From the NCBI RefSeq assembly GCF_005869855.1, contig NZ_SZNH01000006.1, positions 136,266 to 200,265 of the forward strand: a stretch of 64,000 bases of DNA. The letters are read 5' to 3'. Positions 50,520-59,906 of the stretch are shown piece after piece. The DNA is from Nostoc sp. PA-18-2419 (GTDB lineage Bacteria > Cyanobacteriota > Cyanobacteriia > Cyanobacteriales > Nostocaceae). The notes under the pieces are model-generated. The model was not told the DNA's origin and did no database searches. It was given only the letters and a program-made list of their open reading frames with translations. Made by a program: the position numbers and the translations under genes. Within the stretch, counting starts at the first letter, position 1. Each line of letters opens with the position of its first letter.

Positions 50520-51401
50520 TTAAATAGGCAAATCAGCAGCACTATTAATATTTTTTAGGATTAAGTCAGGACTACTACGTTTAATTAAGCCAGTTAGAAC
50601 TTTACCAGGGCCAATTTCTATTACTTCCTGGATGCCGTTAGCTGGTAATTGCAGAGAAATTTCTCGCCAGCGTACCGAACCTGTCATTTGTTTGTTAAGG
50701 CGTTGTTTTAAAATTTCGGCATCAACAGAGGGAATTGGTTCTATATTCGATAAAACTGGGAGCAGAGCTGGTTTAAATTCTACAGATTGCAGGATGTCTT
50801 GAAATTCTGTAGCAGCAGCAGCTATTAAATGTGAGTGAAATGCTCCAGAAACTTTTAAAGGAATAGCACGTTTGGCTTTAACTTGAGACATCACCGCTTG
50901 TACAGCCTCGGTGGTACCTGAAATTACTACTTGAGCCGAACTGTTGTCATTTGCCATTACTACATCAGGCGTTTCGGCAATGACTTTTTCTAACTGTTCG
51001 CGGTCAAAGTTCATCAAAGCTGCCATCATACCGCCAGAGGCACTTTCCATCAGTTGGGCACGACGTTTCACCAAATATAAACCAGCCGACCACTCAAAGA
51101 CACCTGCAATGTAAAGCGCAACATATTCTCCTAAGCTATGTCCAGCAACTAAATCTGGTTGGTGCCCTCTCTCCCTGAGAAGGTCAGCAAGAACGCTTTC
51201 TACCACATAAAGACTTGGCTGAGTATATAGCGTCTGTGATAACTTTTCTTCTTGAGTTTGACATATTTCTGTCACAGACCAGCCTAAAATTGCTTCAGCT
51301 TGGGCAAATTTTTCTTTAGCGGCAGGTATATCTAATAAATCTATTCCCATTCCCAGTGCTTGAGAACCTTGTCCGGGAAACACCCATGCAGTTTTAGTCA
51401 T
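50520..51401 (-). CDS. fabD: malonyl-CoA:ACP transacylase
   Basis: WVFPGQGSQALGMG, VAGHSLGEYVAL, SGAFHSHLI. Confidence 0.96.
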   Translation of the reverse strand: MTKTAWVFPGQGSQALGMGIDLLDIPAAKEKFAQAEAILGWSVTEICQTQEEKLSQTLYTQPSLYVVESVLADLLRERGHQPDLVAGHSLGEYVALYIAGVFEWSAGLYLVKRRAQLMESASGGMMAALMNFDREQLEKVIAETPDVVMANDNSSAQVVISGTTEAVQAVMSQVKAKRAIPLKVSGAFHSHLIAAAATEFQDILQSVEFKPALLPVLSNIEPIPSVDAEILKQRLNKQMTGSVRWREISLQLPANGIQEVIEIGPGKVLTGLIKRSSPDLILKNINSAADLPI

Positions 51402-51480
51402 TCGTCATTAGTCATTAGTCAGTGGTCATTAGTTCAGTGGTCATTGGTCATTAGTCAGTGGTCATTGGTCATTAGGGAAT
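51397..51480. repeat. STRR-type heptamer array overlapping the fabD start codon
   Basis: AGTCATTCGTCATTAGTCATTAGTCAGTGGTCATTAG... Confidence 0.8.
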
Positions 51481-51511
51481 AACAAAAGACAAAAGACTAA
51501 TGACTAAATAT

Positions 51512-52504
51512 TTATCTTCCCCATTGAAAAATTGCTGCACCCCATGTAAGACCAGCACCAAAGCCGGATGCTGCAACGATGTGATTGGGTTTGATTTTAC
51601 CTTGGCGTACTGCTTCATCTAAAGCTAGGGGAATTGAAGCAGCGGAGGTATTGCCATACTGGGCGAGATTACTGATAACTTTATCTTCTGGGACATTTAG
51701 GCGTTGGGCAACGGCGTCAAGAATCCGTTGATTGGCTTGATGTAACAGTAGCCAATCTATTTGGTCAACAGTAAGGTTGGCTTGAAACAAGGCTTTGTCA
51801 ATAATTTCCGGCACTTTTTGGACGGCAAAGCGGTAGACTTCTTTGCCGTTCATAGTAATCGGTTGGTAAGTGCCTTTAGTGACACTTATACCAGAAAGTA
51901 GTTCTTCAGATGAGCCTGTATAGCCAAGATTGAGATAATGGTTTTGAGTACCATCACTCTTAAGCGCAAATCCCAATAAGCGATCGCTTTTCGATGCCTG
52001 CAATACTACTGCTCCTGCACCATCGCCGAACAAGACACAAGTGCGCCGATCTTGCCAATCTACCCAGCGAGAGAGGATATCTGCCCCTATCAACAGTACA
52101 TTTTGATAGACACCTGCTCTAATGTATTGGGCTGCTGTGACCAGTCCAAACACAAAGCCGGAGCAAGCTGCTGTCAAGTCAAAAGCTACTGCTTTGGTTG
52201 CTCCCAATTTAGCCTGTACTTGACAAGCACTACCAAACAAATCGTCAGGGGTAGAAGTTGCCAGCAAAATCAGATCTAGGTCTTCTGGTTTAATTCCCGC
52301 AGATGCGATCGCCTGATTGCTGGCAGCTGTAGCGAGTATACTTAATGACTCTGATGGTAGTGCTAATCGCCGTTGACAAATTCCTGTTCTTGTAGTTATC
52401 CAATCATTTGATGTTTCAACCAGTTCAGTCAATCTCTGGTTGTCTAGGGAGGTTGCTGGTACTGCTGAGCCACTTCCCGTAATTGCTATGCCTAAATTAT
52501 GCAC
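51512..52504 (-). CDS. fabH: beta-ketoacyl-ACP synthase III
   Basis: TSNDWITTRTGICQRR, AFDLTAACSGFVFGL, LLHQANQRILDAVAQRL, YGNTSAASIPLALDE. Confidence 0.96.
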   Translation of the reverse strand: MHNLGIAITGSGSAVPATSLDNQRLTELVETSNDWITTRTGICQRRLALPSESLSILATAASNQAIASAGIKPEDLDLILLATSTPDDLFGSACQVQAKLGATKAVAFDLTAACSGFVFGLVTAAQYIRAGVYQNVLLIGADILSRWVDWQDRRTCVLFGDGAGAVVLQASKSDRLLGFALKSDGTQNHYLNLGYTGSSEELLSGISVTKGTYQPITMNGKEVYRFAVQKVPEIIDKALFQANLTVDQIDWLLLHQANQRILDAVAQRLNVPEDKVISNLAQYGNTSAASIPLALDEAVRQGKIKPNHIVAASGFGAGLTWGAAIFQWGR

Positions 52505-52529
52505 ACCTAATCTCCCGAGCTATCAGCTT

Positions 52530-52682
52530 TTTGTCTTTTGTCCCTTGTCGGTTGTCAGTTGTCCTTTGTCATCTGTCATTTGTCCTCTCCTGCAAAGTTC
52601 AGCTTGCTCCAAGCCGGCGAGTCCTGACTTTGCGTTTTGTCCATTTGCAAATGACTAATGACCAATGACGAACGACGAATAA
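52530..52682. repeat. composite inverted STRR-type arrays between plsX and fabH
   Basis: TTTGTCTTTTGTCCCTTGTCGG...; central GCAAAGT...ACTTTGC; AATGACTAATGACCAATGACGAACGACGAATAAC. Confidence 0.7.
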
Positions 52683-53705
52683 CTAACCGCTCTCGCGCTC
52701 TAAGATATATTGGGACTGAATTCGTTGCAGTACCTGGTTGTCAACAGCTTCTTTTGCCATGCGAATTGCATTAAAAATTGAAGGTGCTTGTGAGCTTCCG
52801 TGACCGATCAAACAAACTCCTGCTACGCCTAAGAGCAAGGCTCCACCGTGTTCTGCGTGATCCATGCGCTGCTTGATCCGCTTCAAGTTGGGTTTTAAGA
52901 GTGCCGAGCCGATTTGACCGTGTAAGCCTTGGGGTAATTCTTCGCGCAAGATTTGCAGAATTACTTCTCCGACTGCTTCGGCAAATTTTAACAAGACATT
53001 GCCAACGAAGCCATCACAGACAATTACATCAAAATGACCCGAAAGCACATCACGCCCTTCGGCATTGCCAATAAAATTAATTTGAGAATTTTCGCGTAGC
53101 AGTTGATGGGCACGCACAGCTGCATCATTGCCCTTAGAGTCTTCTTCACCGATATTTAACAAACCTACCTTCGGTTCAGTTGTACCCAAGACATACTTAC
53201 TGTAAGCTGACCCCATGACTGCAAACTGCTCTAAAAACTTCGGACGGCAGTCTACATTTGCGCCGACATCAAGTACCAGCACTGGCTTACCAGCTACGAT
53301 AGTGGGAAAAACAGTCCCGATGGCTGGGCGGTCAACTCCTGGTAATCTTCCTAAGCGGAGCAAGGCTGATGCCATAGCTGCACCAGAGTGACCTGCTGAA
53401 AATACCGCATCTGCCTGTTGCTGCTTGACCAAATCCATCGCCACATTAATAGAAGCGTTCCGTTTGCGTCTAACTGCGTTTAAAGGCTCCTCATCCATTG
53501 CGATCGCTTCTTGTGCAGTCACGATCTCCACCTGCCCTAAATTTGTTTTTGGCGGTAAGGCAGCTTCAATTTGTTGGGGATCACCAACCAACAATATATC
53601 TACACCCAATTCTTCCCTTGCTCGCAATGCGCCAGCAACAATTTCAGCGGGTGCGTGATCCCCTCCCATTGCGTCAATTGCGATCCGTACACGAGTCGAT
53701 CCCAT
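52683..53705 (-). CDS. plsX: phosphate acyltransferase PlsX
   Basis: RIAIDAMGGDHAPAEIVAGAL; FSAGHSGAAMASALLRLGRLPGVDRPAI. Confidence 0.96.
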   Translation of the reverse strand: MGSTRVRIAIDAMGGDHAPAEIVAGALRAREELGVDILLVGDPQQIEAALPPKTNLGQVEIVTAQEAIAMDEEPLNAVRRKRNASINVAMDLVKQQQADAVFSAGHSGAAMASALLRLGRLPGVDRPAIGTVFPTIVAGKPVLVLDVGANVDCRPKFLEQFAVMGSAYSKYVLGTTEPKVGLLNIGEEDSKGNDAAVRAHQLLRENSQINFIGNAEGRDVLSGHFDVIVCDGFVGNVLLKFAEAVGEVILQILREELPQGLHGQIGSALLKPNLKRIKQRMDHAEHGGALLLGVAGVCLIGHGSSQAPSIFNAIRMAKEAVDNQVLQRIQSQYILERESG

Positions 53706-53966
53706 TGCTTAGAGCTTCTAGAAACCTTACAAATTTTACCAGATGGCTTTACCCAAAAAGCTTAACTTTGAAGATAGCCAAACTACTTTTGTTAATATTG
53801 CAACATTTTTAGTGGCAAGCTCAAGATAGCACGAATTGTTGGCGATTGGACATGGGGCATGGGGCATGGGAAGTGTAGAGAGATAGGGTGGTGAGGTGGT
53901 GGGGTGAAATTCTCTCCCCATTGCCCCTAATCCCGACTTCGTGGGGGCCCCAAGTTCCCCATCTCC

Positions 53967-55448
53967 CTACTCCCCAGTTCCCAATACCCAGTCAACTAGC
54001 GTTCTAACACCGTAGCCAGTTGCCCCAGCGCCGTTGTAGCCGTTTTCTTTATCTGTCCACACTGGGCCGGCTATGTCTAAGTGCGCCCAAGGAGTTTCTT
54101 TGACGAATTCTTTGAGGAAAAGGGCGGCGGTAATGGAACCACCAGGACGCGGCCCGGTATTTTTCATATCGGCAATGCCAGATTTCAACCCTTCAAAATA
54201 TTTTTCTTCCATTGGCATCCGCCAAATCTTTTCCCCTGATGTTTGAGCGGCTTTTTCCAGTTCGGAAGCTACTGCATCATCAGGAGTATATAATCCAGCA
54301 ATGTCCTCACCCAAGGCGATGACGTTGGCACCTGTGAGGGTGGCTAAATCAACGATCGCATCTAATCCTAATTTGTCGGCATACACTAAGGCATCTGCTA
54401 GTGTCAAACGTCCTTCTGCATCGGTGTTGTTGACTTCGATTGTTTTGCCGTTTGATGCTGTGAGGATGTCTCCTGGGCGCATGGCGTGACCGCTAATCAT
54501 GTTTTCGGTCGCTGCTGAGATAAAGTGAACTTCCGAATCTGGCTTGAGTTGAGCGATCGCTTTTGCTGCGCCCAAAGTTGCAGCCGCACCGCCCATATCA
54601 ATTTTCATGGTTTCGATACCACTACCAGCACCTTTAATATTAAGTCCACCAGAGTCGAAGGTTAAACCTTTGCCAATAATTGCCAGTTTCTTTTTGGGTC
54701 TACCTTCTGGCTTGTAAGTTAGGTGAATAAATTTTGGTGGCAAATCAGAAGCTTGGGCTACTCCCAAAAAAGCACCCATACCCAACTTTTCACAGTCTTC
54801 TCGTTCGAGAATTTGCAACTGTAAACCGTATTCATTAGCGATCGCTTGAGCCGTTTCTGCCAAAGTAATTGGTGTTACCGCATTGGCTGGGGCTGCTACT
54901 AACTGCCGTGCCAAGATTACCCCAGAAACGATTTGCTGGGCGCGGTTGATGGCTGCTTCTTCTCCACTAAAACCTAGTAATTCTACGGTTTCTAATTGTG
55001 TTCCTTTATCTTCTGGTTCTGATTTAAAGCGAATATCTTGGTAAAGTGCTAATTCTACACCTTCAGCGATCGCTTGGGCACTTGCGGCTGCATCGTTATT
55101 CCACAACGGAAAACTAAAACCGAGAATTTTGCTTTTTTGCTTTTTGGCTACTCTGGCTACCGCCGCTGCCGCGCGTCGCAAAGTATCTAGTTTGAGTGCT
55201 TCTAGTTTTCCTAAACCTACTAGAATAACTTTCCGAACTCCGCTACCAGTGCCCACACGCGTGAAGATGGTGCTGTTAGCTTTACCCTTAAATTCCTCTT
55301 CAGCAATCAGTTCTTTCAAGACTCCGGAAAACTTTTGATCTAAAGTTGCCAGTTCTCCGGTTAACTCTACTGCATCTTCAAATAATCCAATTGCCAAACT
55401 ATCGCCCGCCCACTCTAGCAAAGGCGTATTACTAGGTTGAATTGTCAT
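53967..55448 (-). CDS. pepA: leucyl aminopeptidase
   Basis: [46 protein letters not shown]. Confidence 0.96.
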   Translation of the reverse strand: MTIQPSNTPLLEWAGDSLAIGLFEDAVELTGELATLDQKFSGVLKELIAEEEFKGKANSTIFTRVGTGSGVRKVILVGLGKLEALKLDTLRRAAAAVARVAKKQKSKILGFSFPLWNNDAAASAQAIAEGVELALYQDIRFKSEPEDKGTQLETVELLGFSGEEAAINRAQQIVSGVILARQLVAAPANAVTPITLAETAQAIANEYGLQLQILEREDCEKLGMGAFLGVAQASDLPPKFIHLTYKPEGRPKKKLAIIGKGLTFDSGGLNIKGAGSGIETMKIDMGGAAATLGAAKAIAQLKPDSEVHFISAATENMISGHAMRPGDILTASNGKTIEVNNTDAEGRLTLADALVYADKLGLDAIVDLATLTGANVIALGEDIAGLYTPDDAVASELEKAAQTSGEKIWRMPMEEKYFEGLKSGIADMKNTGPRPGGSITAALFLKEFVKETPWAHLDIAGPVWTDKENGYNGAGATGYGVRTLVDWVLGTGE

Positions 55449-55618
55449 TTTGGGATTTTATTTAAATATTCGTTCTTGTACCAGTATTGCTCAAAATTTT
55501 TGTTTCATGGTGAGGGGGCTGGGGATTAGGGGCAATGGGGAAGGTAAGGTCTCCTCTGGGGATAAGGGGAGATGGGGAGAGAATTTCACCCTACCACACC
55601 ACCACCCGATCTCCGTCC

Positions 55619-56797
55619 CTATGCCCCAATCGCATTAGGATCGATGTCAAATTTATTAGCGATCGCACTGATTAGTTCTTGTTCAACTGGTGTAATCTGA
55701 TTATCGAACTGGGCAATTTTAGAACACTGAGCTAATAATGGGATGGCAAAATCACGGCTTAGCTGATTGAGCAGTGTATCTAAAGGCTTAGGTGATTTGA
55801 TGTTTTCGGCAATGGCTTTTAGAGAGGTGGGACTTAAATTTACAGCTTGCAATTCTGGCAAAATTTCTTGCCAAGTTTTTTCCGGATGACTAGCCAGGAT
55901 CGCGTGAACTAAAATTTGATCCATAACGGCTTGTTGAGCGATCGCACTTTGGAGATACTCTTCACTTTGTTGTTTTAAGGTTGCTAATGTCTGTGGGGAA
56001 GCTAGAGAAGTTGATTCATCCAATTTGGCTTCATAAAATCGACAAGCAGCATACCCCAATGAATAGATCATCGTCGCATTTGAACTAACGGCGATCGCGG
56101 CACCAGCAAAGGGCACATTTCGCAATAAGCCTAATCCCGCAGCTTTTAACAAACGACTTCCACCCAAGGCCAACCCAAAAATTGCCAAAACTTCACCTTT
56201 GCGGGCTGGATCTCTTAAATCTAACCCATAGTCACATGCAATCTCATAAACCATTTCCGACTGCAATTTTGTTGTTGCTGCTAAATCAATTGCTAAAAAT
56301 GTCAGTGCAAATCCCGGTAAAATACTCGTTGCCAAACCAATCCCCCCAGCTCTTGCTGCTTTGTCCATCATGATACGATGAGCAATTTGGCTGGGTGATT
56401 CATTGGGATATTGTTGCTTGAGCTTATTTACGGTCACTTCTGCTTTTTCTAAATCAACAATATCAGTGGCACCAAACAACCAATTTAGATTTAATACTCC
56501 AGATAGTTTTCTAACGAGCCAATTTTCGCTGAGGTGATTTAGGACTTGACCGCTGGTTTGAGTTGTTTGCTCAATGAACTTGTGTGTTTCTTTCGCTGTC
56601 GCTTCTCCCACCCCTATTACTGTGGCTAAAACTACTTGGCCTGTCTCAACAACAGTTTTGCTCAAAGACTCTAATATAGACGGATCGTTTTCTAGTGATG
56701 ATTGAACCGGAATTGTTAGTTGTGAAGTTTTTGTGGGTGAATTAACTAACTTGTTCGTCTCTATCTGTTCGGGTTTGTTTGCCATTGCTTGCACCAT
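55619..56797 (-). CDS. EcsC-like / TerB-like membrane-associated protein
   Basis: AHRIMMDKAARAGGIGLATSILPGFALTFLAIDLAATTKLQSEMVYEIA; C-term QITPVEQELISAIANKFDIDP TerB-like. Confidence 0.55.
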   Translation of the reverse strand: MVQAMANKPEQIETNKLVNSPTKTSQLTIPVQSSLENDPSILESLSKTVVETGQVVLATVIGVGEATAKETHKFIEQTTQTSGQVLNHLSENWLVRKLSGVLNLNWLFGATDIVDLEKAEVTVNKLKQQYPNESPSQIAHRIMMDKAARAGGIGLATSILPGFALTFLAIDLAATTKLQSEMVYEIACDYGLDLRDPARKGEVLAIFGLALGGSRLLKAAGLGLLRNVPFAGAAIAVSSNATMIYSLGYAACRFYEAKLDESTSLASPQTLATLKQQSEEYLQSAIAQQAVMDQILVHAILASHPEKTWQEILPELQAVNLSPTSLKAIAENIKSPKPLDTLLNQLSRDFAIPLLAQCSKIAQFDNQITPVEQELISAIANKFDIDPNAIGA

Positions 56798-57106
56798 CGT
56801 GTAAAGCCTCTCTTTCTTGGTTGTAGCGAAAGTGTGAATGGCTTGACATCTCCCAACAAGTACAACTTAAATAAAATTTTTCAAGATGTAAAGTTCAATG
56901 TATATATTTATTTGCCTCACCCTTTAATAGGAAATTAATTATACAAATTACTATTGCACCTTATCTTTTAAGTACTTATAAATTAATTGATTGTGCTTTT
57001 GCCAATGAAATAAGTAGGTCAATATTGAAAAACTTAAGTTGGTTGACTGCTGATGGTTAATAGTCAACAGTCAGCACGAAAAAATATTAGGTAAATTAAC
57101 ATTGGC

Positions 57107-57724
57107 TCACACCTTTGGAGTTGTCATCTCAAATCGTTCCCCAATCTTTGTATACTCAACTGGCCCACCTAAGCGCGTAATTGGCTGCATCTTTACAGTA
57201 TCAACTAACCCTAAATCTTGGCGGTATAAGTCTTCACGTACATGAAATCGTAAAACTCGACCCAATACCATCACATTATTAGTTCCTTCGACTGGAACTA
57301 TTTGTGTTACTTTGCACTCCATCGCCACAGGTGAACTTTCAATCCGCAATGGTCGGACATCTGTAGCAGGAATAGCTTTTAAGTTTGCTTTTTCAAACTC
57401 GTTAACTTCATAGGGAAATTCTGTAGCTGTTTGAACCATTGCCTGAGATAGTGTTTCATCTACCACATGACACACAAATTCATCAACTTCATGAATATTA
57501 CGTAACGTATCTTTTTCTTTCGGCTCACGTCTATGGTATGCGATTGAGAACATAATCGTTGGTGGAAAACCTGCTACTGCATTGAAAAACGAATATGGAG
57601 CAAGATTAGGAATTCCAGAGGCACTAATTGTAGACACCCATGCAATTGGACGAGGAGCAACGATGCTTGTCAATAGATGATAAGGAGCAGGGTCTTTCAT
57701 TTCCTGCGGCACAAATGATAACAT
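57107..57724 (-). CDS. flavin reductase-like (FMN-binding split barrel) protein
   Basis: LLTSIVAPRPIAWVSTISASGIPNLAPYSFFNAVAGFPPTIMFSI. Confidence 0.9.
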   Translation of the reverse strand: MLSFVPQEMKDPAPYHLLTSIVAPRPIAWVSTISASGIPNLAPYSFFNAVAGFPPTIMFSIAYHRREPKEKDTLRNIHEVDEFVCHVVDETLSQAMVQTATEFPYEVNEFEKANLKAIPATDVRPLRIESSPVAMECKVTQIVPVEGTNNVMVLGRVLRFHVREDLYRQDLGLVDTVKMQPITRLGGPVEYTKIGERFEMTTPKV

Positions 57725-57814
57725 AAAGTTCTCTAAGAAATGCGGGTAGTTGAGAGTATTTACTCAATAGCTGACAGGCGATTTGCACTCCTAAAAATGC
57801 GATCGCCCCTCAGT

Positions 57815-58642
57815 CTATCCTTTCACCTCTTGCTCTGTAACGATGTCAGTTTTACTTTCTAAAAAGTCGTTAGCCTTAAGGATTTCATAGAGATTGATAT
57901 TTTGCTCTAGCAAGCAAGCGTGTCCGCAATTGGGCAGCACCATAATCTTGGTATTTGGTACGATATTTGCTATCCGCTTGACTTCAGTCACAGAAGGCAA
58001 AAGCCGATCGCTAGCACCGGCAATCAACAAAACTGGTTGCGTTAAGTGGCGTAATTGCTCCTCATCAATATCAAATTCCCGCAGTAAAGATAATCGCCAA
58101 AGAACGGTTTCTGAGGGAACAGAACGCATAGTTCTTAAGAGTTCGTGGCGATCGCTACGAGAAATCCGTGGCAAAGATGCTAAAAACGGCAATAGTCCGA
58201 GTGCGCCAATATCGTATAATCCCGATGGCACTAAGTAAGTAATTTGCGATGCCCAGTTCAACCAAGGACGAAGTCGAAAGGCTGAAGCTGGATTAATTAG
58301 AATAATTCGTTTAAATAACTGCGGTGCTTTGATTGCTACTTTCATCGCCAAGCAACCTCCAAAGGACTCACCGCATAAGTAAACTGGCCTATGAGAACTT
58401 TTTTCTAGTTCGGAGTGGATCAAGTCTAATACATTGTTCGTCAACACATCCCAGGTAGTGAGGTCTTTTCGAGGGATTGCGAAACAGCGGACATCAAAGC
58501 CAACTTCTAATCCAGCGGTCTGCGATCGCAATAATTGACCTGTCCCATCCATTCCTGGTAAATAAACAAACAACGGATACTCTGGCTGTAATCGTTTAGG
58601 TGTAAGGAAACAAGGCTTGAGTTCAACTTCTGGGGTAGTCAT
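57815..58642 (-). CDS. alpha/beta hydrolase, ELT/phytyl ester synthase-like hydrolase part
   Basis: PLFVYLPGMDGTGQLLRSQTAGL, VYLCGESFGGCLAMKVAIKAPQ, HACLLEQ. Confidence 0.8.
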   Translation of the reverse strand: MTTPEVELKPCFLTPKRLQPEYPLFVYLPGMDGTGQLLRSQTAGLEVGFDVRCFAIPRKDLTTWDVLTNNVLDLIHSELEKSSHRPVYLCGESFGGCLAMKVAIKAPQLFKRIILINPASAFRLRPWLNWASQITYLVPSGLYDIGALGLLPFLASLPRISRSDRHELLRTMRSVPSETVLWRLSLLREFDIDEEQLRHLTQPVLLIAGASDRLLPSVTEVKRIANIVPNTKIMVLPNCGHACLLEQNINLYEILKANDFLESKTDIVTEQEVKG

Positions 58643-58680
58643 TGGTCATTGGTCATTGGTCATTGGTCATTGGTCACTAA
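58637..58680. repeat. STRR-type array (5 x heptamer) overlapping a start codon
   Basis: AGTCATTGGTCATTGGTCATTGGTCATTGGTCATTGGTCACTAA. Confidence 0.9.
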
Positions 58681-58801
58681 TTAATGGTATAAAAATTTTG
58701 AAGTGTTGGAAGTTCCTAGGAAGTACGCAGCTTTAGACCAACAATAAAAAACGTTTCACAGCCGACTGCAAGTCGTGGTGACAATCCAAAATTGGATTGG
58801 T

Positions 58802-59527
58802 CTAATAGCAACCTTGACGCAGTAAGTTACTAACTTCTTTTTGGCAATGTTTGGTTACTTCTGCCACAACAGTTCTGGCTTGTTTGCCACGATATCTTTT
58901 TTGATGTTGGGGAGTAATCCAATAAGGGTGACCAATTAATACAGCAACCCGACGATAAATTACCAAAGGATGCCAACCTGATTGGTTGAATAAGGGTTCT
59001 GAAGGATCGAATAAACTCAATAGCCGCAGGGGAAAGCCAGAAGTGTTTACTTCTTCTAAAGAAGCGATGGCGATCGGCAAAATTGCTAAATCCTCCACAT
59101 CAGCCCTCAACGCTAAATGAGCAAATCCTCGCTGAAATTCACCCACCATGTTTGGCACAGTAAATTTTACCATTGGTTCTGTTCCTTCAGGAAATACTCC
59201 CACCATCTGCCGAGACTGCAATAGCATCTGTGACTGCACAAAAAAGCTTTGTTGGCGGTTTTGAGCTTCTTCCAAAGGAAAACACCCTAGTTGCTTAGTA
59301 ACAATCTCCCGCATTATCGGCACTTGTCCCATGTAGTGATGGCAAGCAAATCGAATTGGATTCGATAACGCCGCCATTAAAATCGGTGCATCCATAAAGC
59401 TGCGATGATTGCTGACTACCAAGACGCTAGCATCTTGGGGAATGCGATCTTCGTAATAGCGAAACATTTGTGTTGAAAGCCCCGCCAACAAAGCTTGCGA
59501 AATCAGCTCAGGAGTATTTACACTCAT
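58802..59527 (-). CDS. 1-acylglycerol-3-phosphate acyltransferase (PlsC-like)
   Basis: VVSNHRSFMDAPIL (HX4D-type HRSFMD) and VFPEGTEP motifs. Confidence 0.9.
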   Translation of the reverse strand: MSVNTPELISQALLAGLSTQMFRYYEDRIPQDASVLVVSNHRSFMDAPILMAALSNPIRFACHHYMGQVPIMREIVTKQLGCFPLEEAQNRQQSFFVQSQMLLQSRQMVGVFPEGTEPMVKFTVPNMVGEFQRGFAHLALRADVEDLAILPIAIASLEEVNTSGFPLRLLSLFDPSEPLFNQSGWHPLVIYRRVAVLIGHPYWITPQHQKRYRGKQARTVVAEVTKHCQKEVSNLLRQGCY

Positions 59528-59906
59528 ACTTCATCAATAATATTTTCCGATAAATGTGGCAGTTTAGCTTAATTTAATTTTTACATTTCTTTACTACTAC
59601 CATGACCGTCTTAAGATAGAAATGTCTGAATATACAAAGCTGAGCGGATTTTCTGCATTCTGAGTATATGTATTCCTAAACACAAGAATATGTTATCAAA
59701 AGTATTTCCAAAACTAGTTGTTAATTTCTGGATTTTAGGCAAAAATCAGCTGAATTAATGCATATTATCAAACAATTGCTAAGCAGAGAAATTTGCTAAT
59801 ATTAAGGTGTAGTTGGAAAAAATAGGAATAATGTTATATAATGACGTGGTTTTGCTAAAGAAAAATATAATATGTAAAACGTTTTAATAAGTTGATTTTA
59901 TTTTGC

